A stretch of 64,000 nucleotides of DNA from Pseudomonas putida. Lineage in GTDB: Bacteria; Pseudomonadota; Gammaproteobacteria; Pseudomonadales; Pseudomonadaceae. The stretch's first letter is position 1, and each line of letters begins with the position of its first letter. A model generated the notes under the pieces. It ran no database searches. It saw only the letters and a program-made list of their open reading frames with translations, and was not told where the DNA came from. A program made the translations under genes and the position numbers. The stretch lies in contig NZ_MNAH01000009.1 of assembly GCF_001976065.1 (NCBI RefSeq), forward strand, positions 201,910-265,909. Direction: 5' to 3'. Of this stretch, positions 53,210 to 62,876 are shown piece by piece.

Positions 53210-55531
53210 ATGACTCGTACTCGATCCCCCCGTACCCCAAAGAAACCACCCTCCAAAGGCCTGCGGCCCTGGATGGGCTGGGCCCTTAAACTCAGTCTGG
53301 TCGGCCTTGTGGTGCTGGCCGGGTTCGCCGTTTACCTCGATGCCATCGTGCAGGAGAAGTTCTCCGGCAAGCGCTGGACCATTCCGGCCAAGGTCTACGC
53401 GCGTCCGCTCGAGCTGTTCGTCGGACAAAAGCTGAGCAGGGACGATTTTCTCACCGAACTCGATGCCTTGGGCTATCGCCGTGAAAGCGTGGCCAATGGT
53501 CCGGGCGCGGCTTCGGTCAACGGCAATACCGTCGATCTGAATACCCGTGGCTTCCAGTTCTATGAGGGCATGGAGCAGGCGCAACCCGTGCGTGTGCGCT
53601 TCTCGGGTGACTATGTGGCCGAACTATCGTCGACCAAGGGCGCGAAGCTGTCGGTAGTGCGCCTGGAGCCGCTGCTGATCGGCGGCCTGTACCCGAAAAA
53701 CCTCGAAGACCGGATCCTGATCAAGATCGACCAGGTGCCGCCGTATCTGCTCGACACGTTGGTCGCTGTCGAGGACCGTGATTTCTATCACCACTTCGGC
53801 GTCTCGCCGAAGTCGATTGCCCGGGCGATCTGGGTCAACGGTTCGTCGGGCCGCATGCGCCAGGGCGGTAGTACCCTGACTCAACAGCTGGTCAAGAACT
53901 TCTACCTGACCAACGAGCGTAGCCTGAGCCGCAAGCTGACCGAAGCGATGATGGCGCTGCTGCTCGAACTGCACTACGACAAGCGTGAGATCCTCGAGGC
54001 CTACCTCAACGAAGTGTTTGTCGGCCAGGATGGTCAGCGCGCGGTGCACGGTTTCGGGTTGGCCAGCCAGTTCTTCTTCAGTCAGCCACTGGCCGAGCTC
54101 AAGCTGCATCAGGTGGCCTTGCTGGTGGGCATGGTCAAGGGGCCTTCCTCCTACAACCCGCGCCGGTATCCGGAGCGGGCACTGGAACGGCGTAACCTGG
54201 TGCTCGATGTGCTGCAGGAGCAGGGCGTGGCCACGGCCGAGCAGGTCGAGGCAGCGAAGAAAATGCCGCTGGGCGTGACCAAGCGCGGCAGCCTGGCGGA
54301 CAGCTCGTTCCCCGGCTTCCTTGATCTGGTCAAGCGCCAGTTGCGCGAAGACTACCGCGACGAAGACTTGACCGAAGAGGGGCTGCGGATCTTTACCAGT
54401 TTCGATCCGATCCTGCAGATGAAAGCCGAGGCCTCGGTCAACGACACGTTCAAGCGCCTGTCCGGTCGCAAGGGTTCGGATGATGTCGAGGCCGCCATGG
54501 TCGTGACCAACCCGGAAACCGGCGAGGTGCAGGCGATGATCGGCAGTCGCCAGGCCAGCTTTGCCGGTTTCAACCGGGCACTGGACGCGGTACGACCGAT
54601 CGGCTCGTTGATCAAGCCGGCGGTGTATCTGACGGCGCTGGAAAAACCGAGCCAGTACACATTGACCAGTTGGCTGTCAGACGAGTCTTTCTCGGTCAAG
54701 GGCGCGGACGGCCAGGTGTGGAAACCGCAGAACTATGACCGCCGTTCCCATGGCACGGTGTTCCTTTATCAAGGGCTGGCGCATTCCTATAACCTGTCGA
54801 CGGCGCGCCTGGGTCTGGCCGTAGGCGTGCCGAACGTGCTCAAGACAGTTGGACGCCTGGGTGTCAGCCGTGAGTTCCCGGCCTTCCCGTCGATGTTGCT
54901 GGGCGCTGGCGGCATGACCCCGATCGAAGTGGCGACCATGTACCAGACGCTCGCCAACGGTGGTTTCAATACGCCAATGCGTGGGATTCGTAGCGTATTG
55001 ACGGCCGAAGGCGAGCCGCTCAAGCGCTATCCGTTCCAGATCCAGCAGCGTTTCGACCCGGCGTCGATCTACCTGATCCAGAGTGCCATGCAGCGCGTCA
55101 TGCGTGAGGGTACCGGCAGCTCGGTTTACAACGTGTTACCAAAGACCTTGAACCTGGCGGGCAAGACCGGCACCAGTAACGATTCGCGAGACAGCTGGTT
55201 CGCCGGGTTCAGTCAGGACCTGTTGGCGGTGGTCTGGCTGGGGCGCGACGATAACGGCAAGACACCGTTCACCGGTGCCACCGGTGCATTGCAGGTCTGG
55301 ACCAGCTTCATGCGCAAGGCCGACCCGTTGCCGCTGGACATGCCGCAGCCGGATAATATCGTTCAGGCCTGGGTCGACTCGCGAACCGGTCAAGGTTCCG
55401 ACGCCGGTTGCCCGGGTGCCGTGCAGATGCCGTATATTCGCGGCAGCGAACCGCCTCCCGGTGCCGCTTGCGGTGGCGAAAGCCCTTCCGGCGAAACGGT
55501 GATGGATTGGGTCAAGGGCTGGATGAATTAA
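53210..55531 (+). CDS. mrcB: Penicillin-binding protein 1B (MrcB/PonB)
   Basis: A 773-residue class A PBP. It has an N-terminal cytoplasmic tail rich in basic residues, one membrane helix (about 26-46), a UB2H-like region, a GT51 glycosyltransferase with catalytic E188 in VAVEDRDFYHHFGV, and a transpeptidase with nucleophile S466 in GSLIK, SYN in AHSYN and KTG in LAGKTGTSND. It polymerises and cross-links peptidoglycan. It forms an operon with the lipoprotein gene 17 bases downstream. The preceding 115 bases hold the promoter, opposite to the kinase gene. Confidence 0.97.
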   Translation: MTRTRSPRTPKKPPSKGLRPWMGWALKLSLVGLVVLAGFAVYLDAIVQEKFSGKRWTIPAKVYARPLELFVGQKLSRDDFLTELDALGYRRESVANGPGAASVNGNTVDLNTRGFQFYEGMEQAQPVRVRFSGDYVAELSSTKGAKLSVVRLEPLLIGGLYPKNLEDRILIKIDQVPPYLLDTLVAVEDRDFYHHFGVSPKSIARAIWVNGSSGRMRQGGSTLTQQLVKNFYLTNERSLSRKLTEAMMALLLELHYDKREILEAYLNEVFVGQDGQRAVHGFGLASQFFFSQPLAELKLHQVALLVGMVKGPSSYNPRRYPERALERRNLVLDVLQEQGVATAEQVEAAKKMPLGVTKRGSLADSSFPGFLDLVKRQLREDYRDEDLTEEGLRIFTSFDPILQMKAEASVNDTFKRLSGRKGSDDVEAAMVVTNPETGEVQAMIGSRQASFAGFNRALDAVRPIGSLIKPAVYLTALEKPSQYTLTSWLSDESFSVKGADGQVWKPQNYDRRSHGTVFLYQGLAHSYNLSTARLGLAVGVPNVLKTVGRLGVSREFPAFPSMLLGAGGMTPIEVATMYQTLANGGFNTPMRGIRSVLTAEGEPLKRYPFQIQQRFDPASIYLIQSAMQRVMREGTGSSVYNVLPKTLNLAGKTGTSNDSRDSWFAGFSQDLLAVVWLGRDDNGKTPFTGATGALQVWTSFMRKADPLPLDMPQPDNIVQAWVDSRTGQGSDAGCPGAVQMPYIRGSEPPPGAACGGESPSGETVMDWVKGWMN

Positions 55532-55547
55532 GCAAAGAGGGTTTCAA

Positions 55548-56282
55548 GTGAACAAGTGGTTGATTCCAGCGGTTACCGCCGTGGCTTTGCTCAGCGGTTG
55601 CTCCACGGTCCAGCGCGGCTCGATTCCGGTGGTGGACTCCGGCACCAAGGTTTCCAATAGCGAGCGCGTTTCGGCGAACGGCGGATACCGTCAGACGACG
55701 GTACAGCGTCCTGTGCAATCCCAGACCCAGGCGATTCCACAAGGTGATACCGGTGTAGTCGTGATGGTGCCAGGCGGTGGTGCGGTAACGTCGGCACCGA
55801 TCAGCACCAGCCCTATCACTCCGGGTCCGATTACCCCGGGGCCGATCGACACGTCGCCGGTTCAGTCCGCGCCGGTCAATCAGGGCAGCTACAGCATGCC
55901 TTCGACGCCGAGCGGGATTCCGTCTGCCAGTTCCGGTGGCCTGTCCGCCGACGAGCAACTGGACGGTCCGGTACTGGCCCTGTTGACCACCGCTCAGCAG
56001 CAACAGTCCAGCGGTGATCTCAATGGCGCCTCTTCCAGCCTTGAACGCGCCCAGCGTGTGGCCCCGCGTGAGCCGCAAGTGCTTTATCGCCTGGCACAAG
56101 TTCGCATGGCTCAAGGCGATGCGCCGCAAGCCGAGCAATTTGCCCGCCGTGGCCTGACCTTCGCCAACGGGCGGCCGGCACTTCAAGCCAGCCTGTGGGA
56201 GCTGATCGCCCAGGCGCGTGAGAAGCAGGGTGATTCCGCGGGCGCGGCACTGGCTCGTCAAAAAGCCAAGGTTACTTCGTGA
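55548..56282 (+). CDS. lpoP: Probable PBP1b activator lipoprotein LpoP
   Basis: A 244-residue outer-membrane-type lipoprotein: signal peptide with lipobox LLSGC (lipid Cys18), a Pro/Ser/Thr-rich disordered linker (about 65-140), and a C-terminal TPR fold at about 145-235. Linker plus TPR and its place after mrcB match LpoP, the PBP1b activator reported in P. aeruginosa. It would reach through the periplasm to MrcB. Identity is from context and architecture; a generic TPR lipoprotein is the fallback. Confidence 0.82.
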   Translation: MNKWLIPAVTAVALLSGCSTVQRGSIPVVDSGTKVSNSERVSANGGYRQTTVQRPVQSQTQAIPQGDTGVVVMVPGGGAVTSAPISTSPITPGPITPGPIDTSPVQSAPVNQGSYSMPSTPSGIPSASSGGLSADEQLDGPVLALLTTAQQQQSSGDLNGASSSLERAQRVAPREPQVLYRLAQVRMAQGDAPQAEQFARRGLTFANGRPALQASLWELIAQAREKQGDSAGAALARQKAKVTS

Positions 56283-56617
56283 TGGATGCACGCTTTCTTC
56301 AAATCGCCGATCAGCTGCTGTTGATCGAACGTGAGTTGCGAGTGCAAGGGTGGTGGGACGAGGTCCCGCCATCCGCTGAAGCGCTGTCCAGTGTCGAGCC
56401 ATTTTCGGTCGATACGCTGGACTTCGAGCAGTGGCTGCAATGGATCTTCCTGCCGCGCATGAAGATGATCCTCGAACAGGATCTGCCATTGCCGAACGCA
56501 TCGGGTATCCAGGAGATGGCAGAAATGGTCTTTGCCGGGCGCAATGTCCAGGGCAGGGATCGTCAGCTGCAGGTGTTGCTCAAAGAGTTCGATCAACTGA
56601 TTACCGCCTCCCGCTGA
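56282..56617 (+). CDS. YqcC family protein
   Basis: A 111-residue small acidic cytoplasmic protein. The blocks PFSVDTLDFEQWLQWIFLPRM and ALPNASGI-like LPLPNASGIQEMAE are those of the YqcC family, of unknown function. The ATG at 56282 overlaps the lpoP stop (TGATG). Likely the third gene of mrcB-lpoP-yqcC. Confidence 0.88.
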   Translation: MDARFLQIADQLLLIERELRVQGWWDEVPPSAEALSSVEPFSVDTLDFEQWLQWIFLPRMKMILEQDLPLPNASGIQEMAEMVFAGRNVQGRDRQLQVLLKEFDQLITASR

Positions 56618-56634
56618 ACGCCGGCCCCCTAATA

Positions 56635-56694
56635 GGGGCAAGCTTGCTCACGATGGCGGTGTAACATTCAACGGATCCATTGAATGTTGTGCCC
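56635..56694. repeat. Degenerate REP-like hairpin
   Basis: Between the convergent yqcC and DUF4124 genes, ACATTCAA and TTGAATGT form an 8-bp stem (56664-56687); CAAGCTTGCTCACGATGGCG next to it recalls the REP arm. It may act as a two-way terminator. Confidence 0.5.
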
Positions 56695-57120
56695 TCATCG
56701 TCGGCAGTTATTCGCAATCTGTTTCTGCGTTTCACCGATGCGTTCCTGGCGTTGGGAGTCATCCAGGCGCCGCATCTGACCATCCACTTCCTCCCTCAAG
56801 CGCGGATTATTCTGCAACTGCGCCAGGTTCGTTCGTGCCTGTTCGCAAAAAACCTTCAACTGATTCTGTTGCTCGGCCACCTGCTGCTTCACCGACTTGT
56901 CGATGGCCTGCTGGTCGCCAATGGCGCCGCTGTGCGCGGCGTTGCCAGGTTTGCCAGAGGGGGAGGCGGGCGTGACGATGGTCGTGGATGGCTGATCCCT
57001 GGGTGGTTGCGCATCGAAATGGGTAACGCCCTGGGCGTCGACCCACTGATAAATCTGCGCGGCCATGGACAGCGGGCTGAGGATGGCCATCAGGCCGGCG
57101 ATGAAGAAGTGCGTACGCAT
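56695..57120 (-). CDS. DUF4124 periplasmic protein
   Basis: A 141-residue exported protein: signal peptide of about 21 residues (ending SMAAQ), then IYQWVDAQGVTHFDAQPP, which is the DUF4124 motif, and a helical Gln-rich C-terminal half (about 70-140). DUF4124 proteins are widespread in gamma-proteobacteria and have no known role. Convergent to yqcC. Confidence 0.85.
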   Translation of the reverse strand: MRTHFFIAGLMAILSPLSMAAQIYQWVDAQGVTHFDAQPPRDQPSTTIVTPASPSGKPGNAAHSGAIGDQQAIDKSVKQQVAEQQNQLKVFCEQARTNLAQLQNNPRLREEVDGQMRRLDDSQRQERIGETQKQIANNCRR

Positions 57121-57516
57121 GCCAATTCCTAGTCAAAAGTTGCGCAATTGAAGCTAACACACTGGGGGTTTACAGGTTTTTTCTTGCGTTCTCATGTGGT
57201 TAGTAGAATAAACCTCATAGACGACTTGACTTGCAGGGGACGAAACAGAAGAATCCAAAGTCCGCTGTAGAGGGACTGCCAGAAGCAGACCCACTCGGCA
57301 GATCATGAGGCGCACATCCGCGCCGACCTGTTACACCCGCAACGCGTTACCTCGCGCTGGGTGGGAAAGGCCCGCAACACTTGGGACGATCCCAATACTT
57401 GCTCAGTCAGTGCTGACGTAGTCGGCGACCACCGTCGCTCATGCTCTGCTGAGAAGTAAACCTATTAAGACCCGTCCTTTTGTGGGCGGTATTCTGGCGT
57501 TTTAGAGGTGAACAAC
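57121..57516 (+). promoter_or_regulatory. ilvI long 5' leader region
   Basis: About 395 bases without an annotated gene. It holds a short frame at 57305-57421 (38 codons) whose end is rich in Ile, Leu and Val (GTIPILAQSVLT), then a hairpin CCGTCC/GGGCGG near 57474-57490, and TTTTAG before the ribosome site. This layout recalls transcription attenuation of branched-chain amino-acid operons, but the short frame has a weak ribosome site, so it is only a candidate. Confidence 0.4.
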
Positions 57517-59241
57517 GTGGAGCTTTTATCTGGCGGTGAGATGCTCGTCCGCTTTTTGCGTGACGAAGGCGTCAAATATATCTACGGGTACCCGGGTGGT
57601 GCTCTTCTTCATGTCTACGATGCCCTGTTCAAAGAGCCGGAAGTGACCCACATCCTGGTTCGTCATGAGCAGGCTGCGACTCATATGGCTGACGGCTACG
57701 CCCGTGCCACCGGTAAAGCCGGCGTGGTACTGGTGACCTCCGGCCCGGGCGCAACCAACGCTATCACCGGTATCGCCACGGCCTACATGGACTCCATTCC
57801 GATGGTGGTGATTTCCGGCCAGGTGCCGAGCACCATGGTCGGTACCGACGCCTTCCAGGAAACCGACATGATCGGTATCTCCCGGCCGATCGTGAAACAC
57901 AGCTTCATGATCAAGCACGCGTCGGAAATCCCGGAAGTCATGAAGAAAGCCTTCTACCTGGCGCAATCCGGTCGTCCTGGTCCTGTCGTTGTCGATATCC
58001 CGAAAGACATGACCAACCCGGCCGAGAAGTTCGAATACGTCTTCCCGAAAAAAGCCAAGCTGCGCTCCTACAGCCCGGCCGTACGCGGCCACTCGGGACA
58101 AATCCGCAAGGCGGCAGAAATGCTCCTGGCGGCCAAGCGTCCTGTGCTGTATTCGGGCGGTGGCGTCATCCTGGGGGGTGGCTCCGCGCCGCTCACCGAG
58201 TTGGCGAAAATGCTCAACCTGCCAGTGACCAACACCCTGATGGGCCTGGGTGGCTACCCTGGCACCGACCGTCAGTTCATCGGCATGCTGGGCATGCACG
58301 GCAGCTACACCGCCAACCTGGCGATGCACCATGCTGACGTGATCCTGGCCGTCGGCGCACGTTTCGACGACCGCGTCATCAACGGCGCATCGAAGTTCTG
58401 CCCGAACGCCAAGATCATTCACATCGACATCGATCCGGCTTCGATCTCCAAGACCATCAAGGCCGATGTGCCTATCGTGGGTCCGGTCGAGAGCGTCCTG
58501 ACCGAAATGGTCGCGATCCTCAAGGAAATCGGCGAGACCCCGAACAAGGAGTCCGTTGCCAGCTGGTGGAAGCAGATTGACGAGTGGCGCGGCGACCGCG
58601 GCCTGTTCCCTTATGACAAGGGCGACGGCAGTGTGATCAAGCCGCAAGCCGTGATCGAAACCCTGTGCGAAGTGACCAAGGGCGATGCTTTTGTTGCTTC
58701 CGACGTGGGCCAGCATCAGATGTTCGCGGCGCAATACTACAAGTTCAACAAGCCGAACCGCTGGATCAACTCCGGTGGCTTGGGCACCATGGGCTTCGGT
58801 TTCCCAGCAGCCATGGGCATCAAGTTGAGCTTTCCGGATGACGACGTCGCCTGCGTAACGGGCGAGGGCAGCATCCAGATGAACATTCAGGAATTGTCGA
58901 CCTGCCTGCAATACGGTTTGCCGGTAAAAATCGTCATCCTGAACAACGGTGTACTGGGCATGGTTCGCCAATGGCAGGACATGAGCTACGGCAGCCGCCA
59001 TTCTCATTCCTACATGGAATCGCTGCCTGATTTCGTCAAGCTGGCAGAGGCCTACGGCCACGTTGGCGTGCGCATCACCGATTCGAAAGATTTGAAGTCG
59101 AAGATGGAAGAGGCGTTCGCCATGAAAGATCGCCTGGTGGTGATCGATATTTCGGTCGACACCAGCGAGCACGTCTACCCGATGCAGATCAAAGACGGCT
59201 CCATGCGCGATATGTGGCTGAGCAAGACGGAGCGTACTTAA
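57517..59241 (+). CDS. ilvI: Acetolactate synthase large subunit IlvI (GTG start)
   Basis: A 574-residue thiamine-diphosphate enzyme. The TPP glutamate lies in VRHEQAATHMADGYARATG, the FAD/middle domain at about 190-330, and the TPP/Mg motif is VTGEGSIQMNIQEL. It condenses two pyruvates, or pyruvate with ketobutyrate, in valine, leucine and isoleucine synthesis. I chose the GTG at 57517 because AGAGG lies 8 bases before it; a GTG at 57508 overlaps that site. Operon ilvI-ilvH-ilvC. Confidence 0.96.
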   Translation: MELLSGGEMLVRFLRDEGVKYIYGYPGGALLHVYDALFKEPEVTHILVRHEQAATHMADGYARATGKAGVVLVTSGPGATNAITGIATAYMDSIPMVVISGQVPSTMVGTDAFQETDMIGISRPIVKHSFMIKHASEIPEVMKKAFYLAQSGRPGPVVVDIPKDMTNPAEKFEYVFPKKAKLRSYSPAVRGHSGQIRKAAEMLLAAKRPVLYSGGGVILGGGSAPLTELAKMLNLPVTNTLMGLGGYPGTDRQFIGMLGMHGSYTANLAMHHADVILAVGARFDDRVINGASKFCPNAKIIHIDIDPASISKTIKADVPIVGPVESVLTEMVAILKEIGETPNKESVASWWKQIDEWRGDRGLFPYDKGDGSVIKPQAVIETLCEVTKGDAFVASDVGQHQMFAAQYYKFNKPNRWINSGGLGTMGFGFPAAMGIKLSFPDDDVACVTGEGSIQMNIQELSTCLQYGLPVKIVILNNGVLGMVRQWQDMSYGSRHSHSYMESLPDFVKLAEAYGHVGVRITDSKDLKSKMEEAFAMKDRLVVIDISVDTSEHVYPMQIKDGSMRDMWLSKTERT

Positions 59242-59243
59242 TC

Positions 59244-59735
59244 ATGCGGCACATTATTTCCTTGCTTCTGGAAAACGAACCTGGCGCTTTGTCTCGTGTA
59301 GTCGGCCTGTTCTCGCAGCGCAACTACAACATTGAAAGCCTGACCGTGGCGCCAACCGAAGACCCGACCCTGTCGCGTCTGACGCTGACCACTGTTGGTC
59401 ACGATGAAGTCATCGAGCAGATCACCAAGAACCTGAACAAGCTGATCGAAGTGGTCAAACTGGTCGACCTGTCGGAAAGTGCTCACATCGAGCGCGAACT
59501 GATGCTGGTCAAGGTCAAGGCCACCGGCGCCCAGCGCGCCGAGATCAAGCGCACCACCGATATTTACCGTGGACAGATCGTCGATGTCAGTGCCAGCGTA
59601 TATACCGTTCAATTGACCGGTACCAGCGACAAGCTCGACAGCTTCATCCAGTCCATTGGCACCGCCTCGATCCTGGAGACCGTCCGCAGTGGCGTCACCG
59701 GTATCGCCCGCGGCGACAAAGTACTCAGCATCTAA
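59244..59735 (+). CDS. ilvH: Acetolactate synthase small subunit IlvH
   Basis: A 163-residue regulatory subunit with an N-terminal ACT domain (ISLLLENEPGALSRVVGLFS) and a C-terminal domain. It binds valine and gives feedback inhibition of the holoenzyme. The start is 2 bases after the ilvI stop. Confidence 0.96.
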   Translation: MRHIISLLLENEPGALSRVVGLFSQRNYNIESLTVAPTEDPTLSRLTLTTVGHDEVIEQITKNLNKLIEVVKLVDLSESAHIERELMLVKVKATGAQRAEIKRTTDIYRGQIVDVSASVYTVQLTGTSDKLDSFIQSIGTASILETVRSGVTGIARGDKVLSI

Positions 59736-59780
59736 ACCAAATTAGCGAATGGCCTGAACGGCCTGATAGAGGGGAAATTC

Positions 59781-60797
59781 ATGAAAGTTTTCTACGATAA
59801 AGACTGCGACCTGTCGATCATCCAGGGCAAGAAAGTTGCCATCATCGGTTACGGTTCCCAGGGCCACGCTCAAGCGTGCAACCTGAAAGACTCCGGCGTT
59901 GACGTGACTGTTGGCCTGCGCAAAGGCTCGGCCACTGTTGCCAAGGCTGAAGCCCACGGCTTGAAAGTGACTGACGTTGCTTCCGCTGTTGCTGCTGCCG
60001 ACCTGGTCATGATCCTGACCCCGGACGAGTTCCAGTCTTCCCTGTACAAGAACGAAATCGAGCCGAACATCAAGAAAGGCGCCACCCTGGCCTTCTCCCA
60101 CGGCTTCGCGATCCACTACAACCAGGTTGTTCCGCGCGCTGACCTCGACGTGATCATGATCGCACCGAAGGCTCCAGGCCACACCGTACGTTCCGAGTTC
60201 GTGAAAGGCGGCGGCATCCCTGACCTGATCGCTATCTACCAGGACGCTTCGGGCAACGCTAAAAACGTGGCACTGTCCTACGCAGCTGGCGTGGGTGGCG
60301 GTCGTACCGGCATCATCGAAACCACCTTCAAGGACGAGACTGAAACCGACCTGTTCGGCGAACAAGCCGTTCTGTGCGGCGGTACCGTTGAACTGGTCAA
60401 GGCCGGTTTCGAAACGCTGGTTGAAGCTGGCTACGCGCCGGAAATGGCCTACTTCGAGTGCCTGCACGAACTGAAGCTGATCGTTGACCTCATGTACGAA
60501 GGCGGTATCGCCAACATGAACTACTCGATCTCCAACAACGCCGAATACGGCGAGTACGTGACCGGTCCGGAAGTCATCAACGCCGAGTCCCGTCAGGCGA
60601 TGCGCAACGCCCTGAAACGTATTCAGGACGGCGAATACGCCAAGATGTTCATCAGCGAAGGCGCTACCGGCTATCCTTCGATGACCGCCAAGCGTCGTAA
60701 CAACGCCGCGCACGGTATCGAAGTCATCGGCGAGCAACTGCGCTCCATGATGCCGTGGATCGGTGCCAACAAGATCGTCGACAAAGCCAAAAACTAA
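59781..60797 (+). CDS. ilvC: Ketol-acid reductoisomerase IlvC (class I)
   Basis: A 338-residue class I (short) KARI. The NADPH site is GYGSQGHAQACNLKDSG and the metal-binding residues lie in the C-terminal knotted domain (ETDLFGEQAVLCGG, ECLHELKLIVDLMYEGG). It turns acetolactate into dihydroxyisovalerate. A GAGGGGAAA ribosome site precedes the ATG, 45 bases after ilvH. Ends with a terminator. Confidence 0.97.
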   Translation: MKVFYDKDCDLSIIQGKKVAIIGYGSQGHAQACNLKDSGVDVTVGLRKGSATVAKAEAHGLKVTDVASAVAAADLVMILTPDEFQSSLYKNEIEPNIKKGATLAFSHGFAIHYNQVVPRADLDVIMIAPKAPGHTVRSEFVKGGGIPDLIAIYQDASGNAKNVALSYAAGVGGGRTGIIETTFKDETETDLFGEQAVLCGGTVELVKAGFETLVEAGYAPEMAYFECLHELKLIVDLMYEGGIANMNYSISNNAEYGEYVTGPEVINAESRQAMRNALKRIQDGEYAKMFISEGATGYPSMTAKRRNNAAHGIEVIGEQLRSMMPWIGANKIVDKAKN

Positions 60798-60812
60798 GTC
60801 GAGCGCTTGTAC

Positions 60813-60841
60813 GAAAAACGCGGCTTAGGCCGCGTTTTTTC
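60813..60841 (+). terminator. Terminator of ilvIHC
   Basis: AAAACGCGGC-TTAG-GCCGCGTTTT, a 10-bp stem with a T-run, 15 bases after the ilvC stop. Confidence 0.94.
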
Positions 60842-60941
60842 GTTTGGGTGACCGGTTCTGGTATAAAGCTGCATCGTTTGCGGTCGAACCGTCGTCCCAG
60901 ACACCTGTCGAAACTTTCCACCCTGTTGCAAGGTAATGTCC

Positions 60942-61799
60942 ATGAGCGAACGTCCCGAAGAGCCAAACCAGGCCTCTGACGCCGAAAGCCTGCTGCCCAT
61001 CGATGAGCATGTCGAAGAAGGGCATGATGCTGAAGGCCGTAAAGTCCGGCATCGTGGTATCTATCTTCTGCCGAATCTGTTTACCACTGCGAACCTGTTC
61101 GCAGGTTTCTATTCCATCATCAACTCGATGAGTGCACAGGCTGCCTTGAGCGCTGGTGACTCGATCGGTGCGAGCAAGTACTTCGCGTTTGCCGCCATTG
61201 CGATTTTCGTGGCCATGGTACTCGACGGCCTCGACGGCCGTGTTGCCCGCATGACCAATACCCAGAGTGCCTTTGGTGCCGAGTACGACTCGCTGTCGGA
61301 CATGGTCGCCTTTGGCGTGGCGCCGGCATTGCTCGCCTTTGGCTGGGCCCTGGGCGACATGGGCAAGGTCGGCTGGATGGTCGCCTTCATCTATGTAGCG
61401 GGCGCGGCGTTGCGCCTGGCGCGTTTCAATACCCAGGTCGGTACCGCCGACAAGCGCTATTTCATCGGCCTGGCCAGCCCGGCCGCCGCCGGGGTGGTGG
61501 CGGGGATTGTGTGGGCGTTCAGCGATTACGGCATCCAGGGTTCCAAGATGTCCTTCCTGGTTGCTCTGATGGTAGCGGCGGCCGGCATGCTGATGGTCAG
61601 CAACATCAAGTACAACAGCTTCAAGGAGCTGGACCTGAAAGGGCGCGTACCTTTCGTGGCGATCCTGGCCGTGGTGTTGGTGTTTGCCGTCGTGTTCAGT
61701 GATCCGCCGCGTATCCTGCTCCTGGTTTTCCTCGGTTACGCAGCCTCCGGGCCGGTGCAATACCTGTTACATCTTCGTCGGCGCAAAAGCGCCGAGTGA
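60942..61799 (+). CDS. pssA: Phosphatidylserine synthase PssA
   Basis: A 285-residue integral membrane CDP-alcohol phosphotransferase. The motif D-G-x2-A-R-x8-G-x3-D-x3-D is intact in LDGRVARMTNTQSAFGAEYD followed by SLSD. About seven to eight membrane helices follow an acidic N-terminal tail. It makes phosphatidylserine, precursor of phosphatidylethanolamine. The ATG at 60942 has AAGG at 8 bases; an ATG at 60936 is too close to it. Confidence 0.94.
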   Translation: MSERPEEPNQASDAESLLPIDEHVEEGHDAEGRKVRHRGIYLLPNLFTTANLFAGFYSIINSMSAQAALSAGDSIGASKYFAFAAIAIFVAMVLDGLDGRVARMTNTQSAFGAEYDSLSDMVAFGVAPALLAFGWALGDMGKVGWMVAFIYVAGAALRLARFNTQVGTADKRYFIGLASPAAAGVVAGIVWAFSDYGIQGSKMSFLVALMVAAAGMLMVSNIKYNSFKELDLKGRVPFVAILAVVLVFAVVFSDPPRILLLVFLGYAASGPVQYLLHLRRRKSAE

Positions 61800-61862
61800 T
61801 GTAATTTCCCTCATACTCCGCAGTACGTTGGTGCGTCTGTTCTCCAATGCTACGGAGTAGCC

Positions 61863-62876
61863 ATGCTGATCAAAGTCCCAAAAGCGTCCGACTGCCATGA
61901 GTCGGACGTCACGCCTGAACCCTTCTATCTTTCCAGGCGCCATGTATTGGGCGCTGCCGTGGCCGGATTGGCTGTGAACAGCCTGCCTCGATGGGCTGTG
62001 GCCGCTGAAGCGGCGCGTTACCCTGATGTCGAGCCTGGCAAGGCACCTTCCTGGTTTGACGAAAAGCTTCCTGCCACCCGGTGGGGAGCCGTCAGCGTGA
62101 AGGATGAAGCGATCACACCGTTCAAAGACGCAACGCACTACAACAACTTTTATGAGTTCGGTGCCGACAAGGGGGACCCGGCTGCCAATGCCGGTGCGCT
62201 GAAGACCGAACCCTGGAGCGTGGTCGTGGACGGGGAGGTGGGCAAGCCGGGGCGGTATGCACTGGAAGACTTCATGAAGCCTTATCAGCTGGAGGAACGC
62301 ATCTACCGTCTGCGTTGCGTGGAGGCATGGTCGATGGTGATTCCATGGATAGGCTTTCCCATTTCGGCGTTGCTCAACCAGGTAGAGCCCACGTCAAAAG
62401 CCAGGTTTATTCGTTTTGAGACCCTTCAAGATCCCAAGAGCATGCCAGGGCAACGGTCAGGGTTTGCCTTGATCGACTGGCCTTATGTAGAAGGGCTGCG
62501 ATTGGACGAGGCAATGAATCCGCTGGCAATACTGGCGGTGGGGATGTATGGGCGTGAGTTGCCAAATCAGAACGGGGCGCCCCTGCGTTTGGTGGTGCCA
62601 TGGAAGTACGGGTTTAAAAGCATCAAGTCCATTGTGCGGATAAGCCTGGTGAGTGAGCAGCCAAAAACCACCTGGCAGAGTATTGCCTCGGATGAGTACG
62701 GCTTCTACGCAAACGTGAACCCTGAGGTTGATCACCCGCGCTGGACCCAGGCCCGCGAGCGCCGATTGCCGAGTGGCCTGTTCAAGCCGAATGTGCGTGA
62801 CACGTTGATGTTCAATGGCTATGCGGATGAAGTCGCTTCTTTATATGCAGGGCTCGATCTGCGGAAGAACTATTGA
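61863..62876 (+). CDS. msrP: Methionine sulfoxide reductase catalytic subunit MsrP
   Basis: A 337-residue molybdopterin enzyme of the sulfite-oxidase fold. A twin-arginine-type signal (YLSRRHVLGAAVAGLAVNS) ends near residue 50, and the molybdenum-ligand cysteine is C152 in YRLRCVEAWSMVIPW. It repairs oxidised methionine in periplasmic proteins using electrons from MsrQ. The stop overlaps the msrQ start by one base. Confidence 0.95.
   Translation: MLIKVPKASDCHESDVTPEPFYLSRRHVLGAAVAGLAVNSLPRWAVAAEAARYPDVEPGKAPSWFDEKLPATRWGAVSVKDEAITPFKDATHYNNFYEFGADKGDPAANAGALKTEPWSVVVDGEVGKPGRYALEDFMKPYQLEERIYRLRCVEAWSMVIPWIGFPISALLNQVEPTSKARFIRFETLQDPKSMPGQRSGFALIDWPYVEGLRLDEAMNPLAILAVGMYGRELPNQNGAPLRLVVPWKYGFKSIKSIVRISLVSEQPKTTWQSIASDEYGFYANVNPEVDHPRWTQARERRLPSGLFKPNVRDTLMFNGYADEVASLYAGLDLRKNY

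Noticed and set aside
57305..57421. The 38-codon frame before ilvI as a gene
   Set aside because: The ribosome site is weak and conservation cannot be tested here; kept only as a candidate leader peptide.
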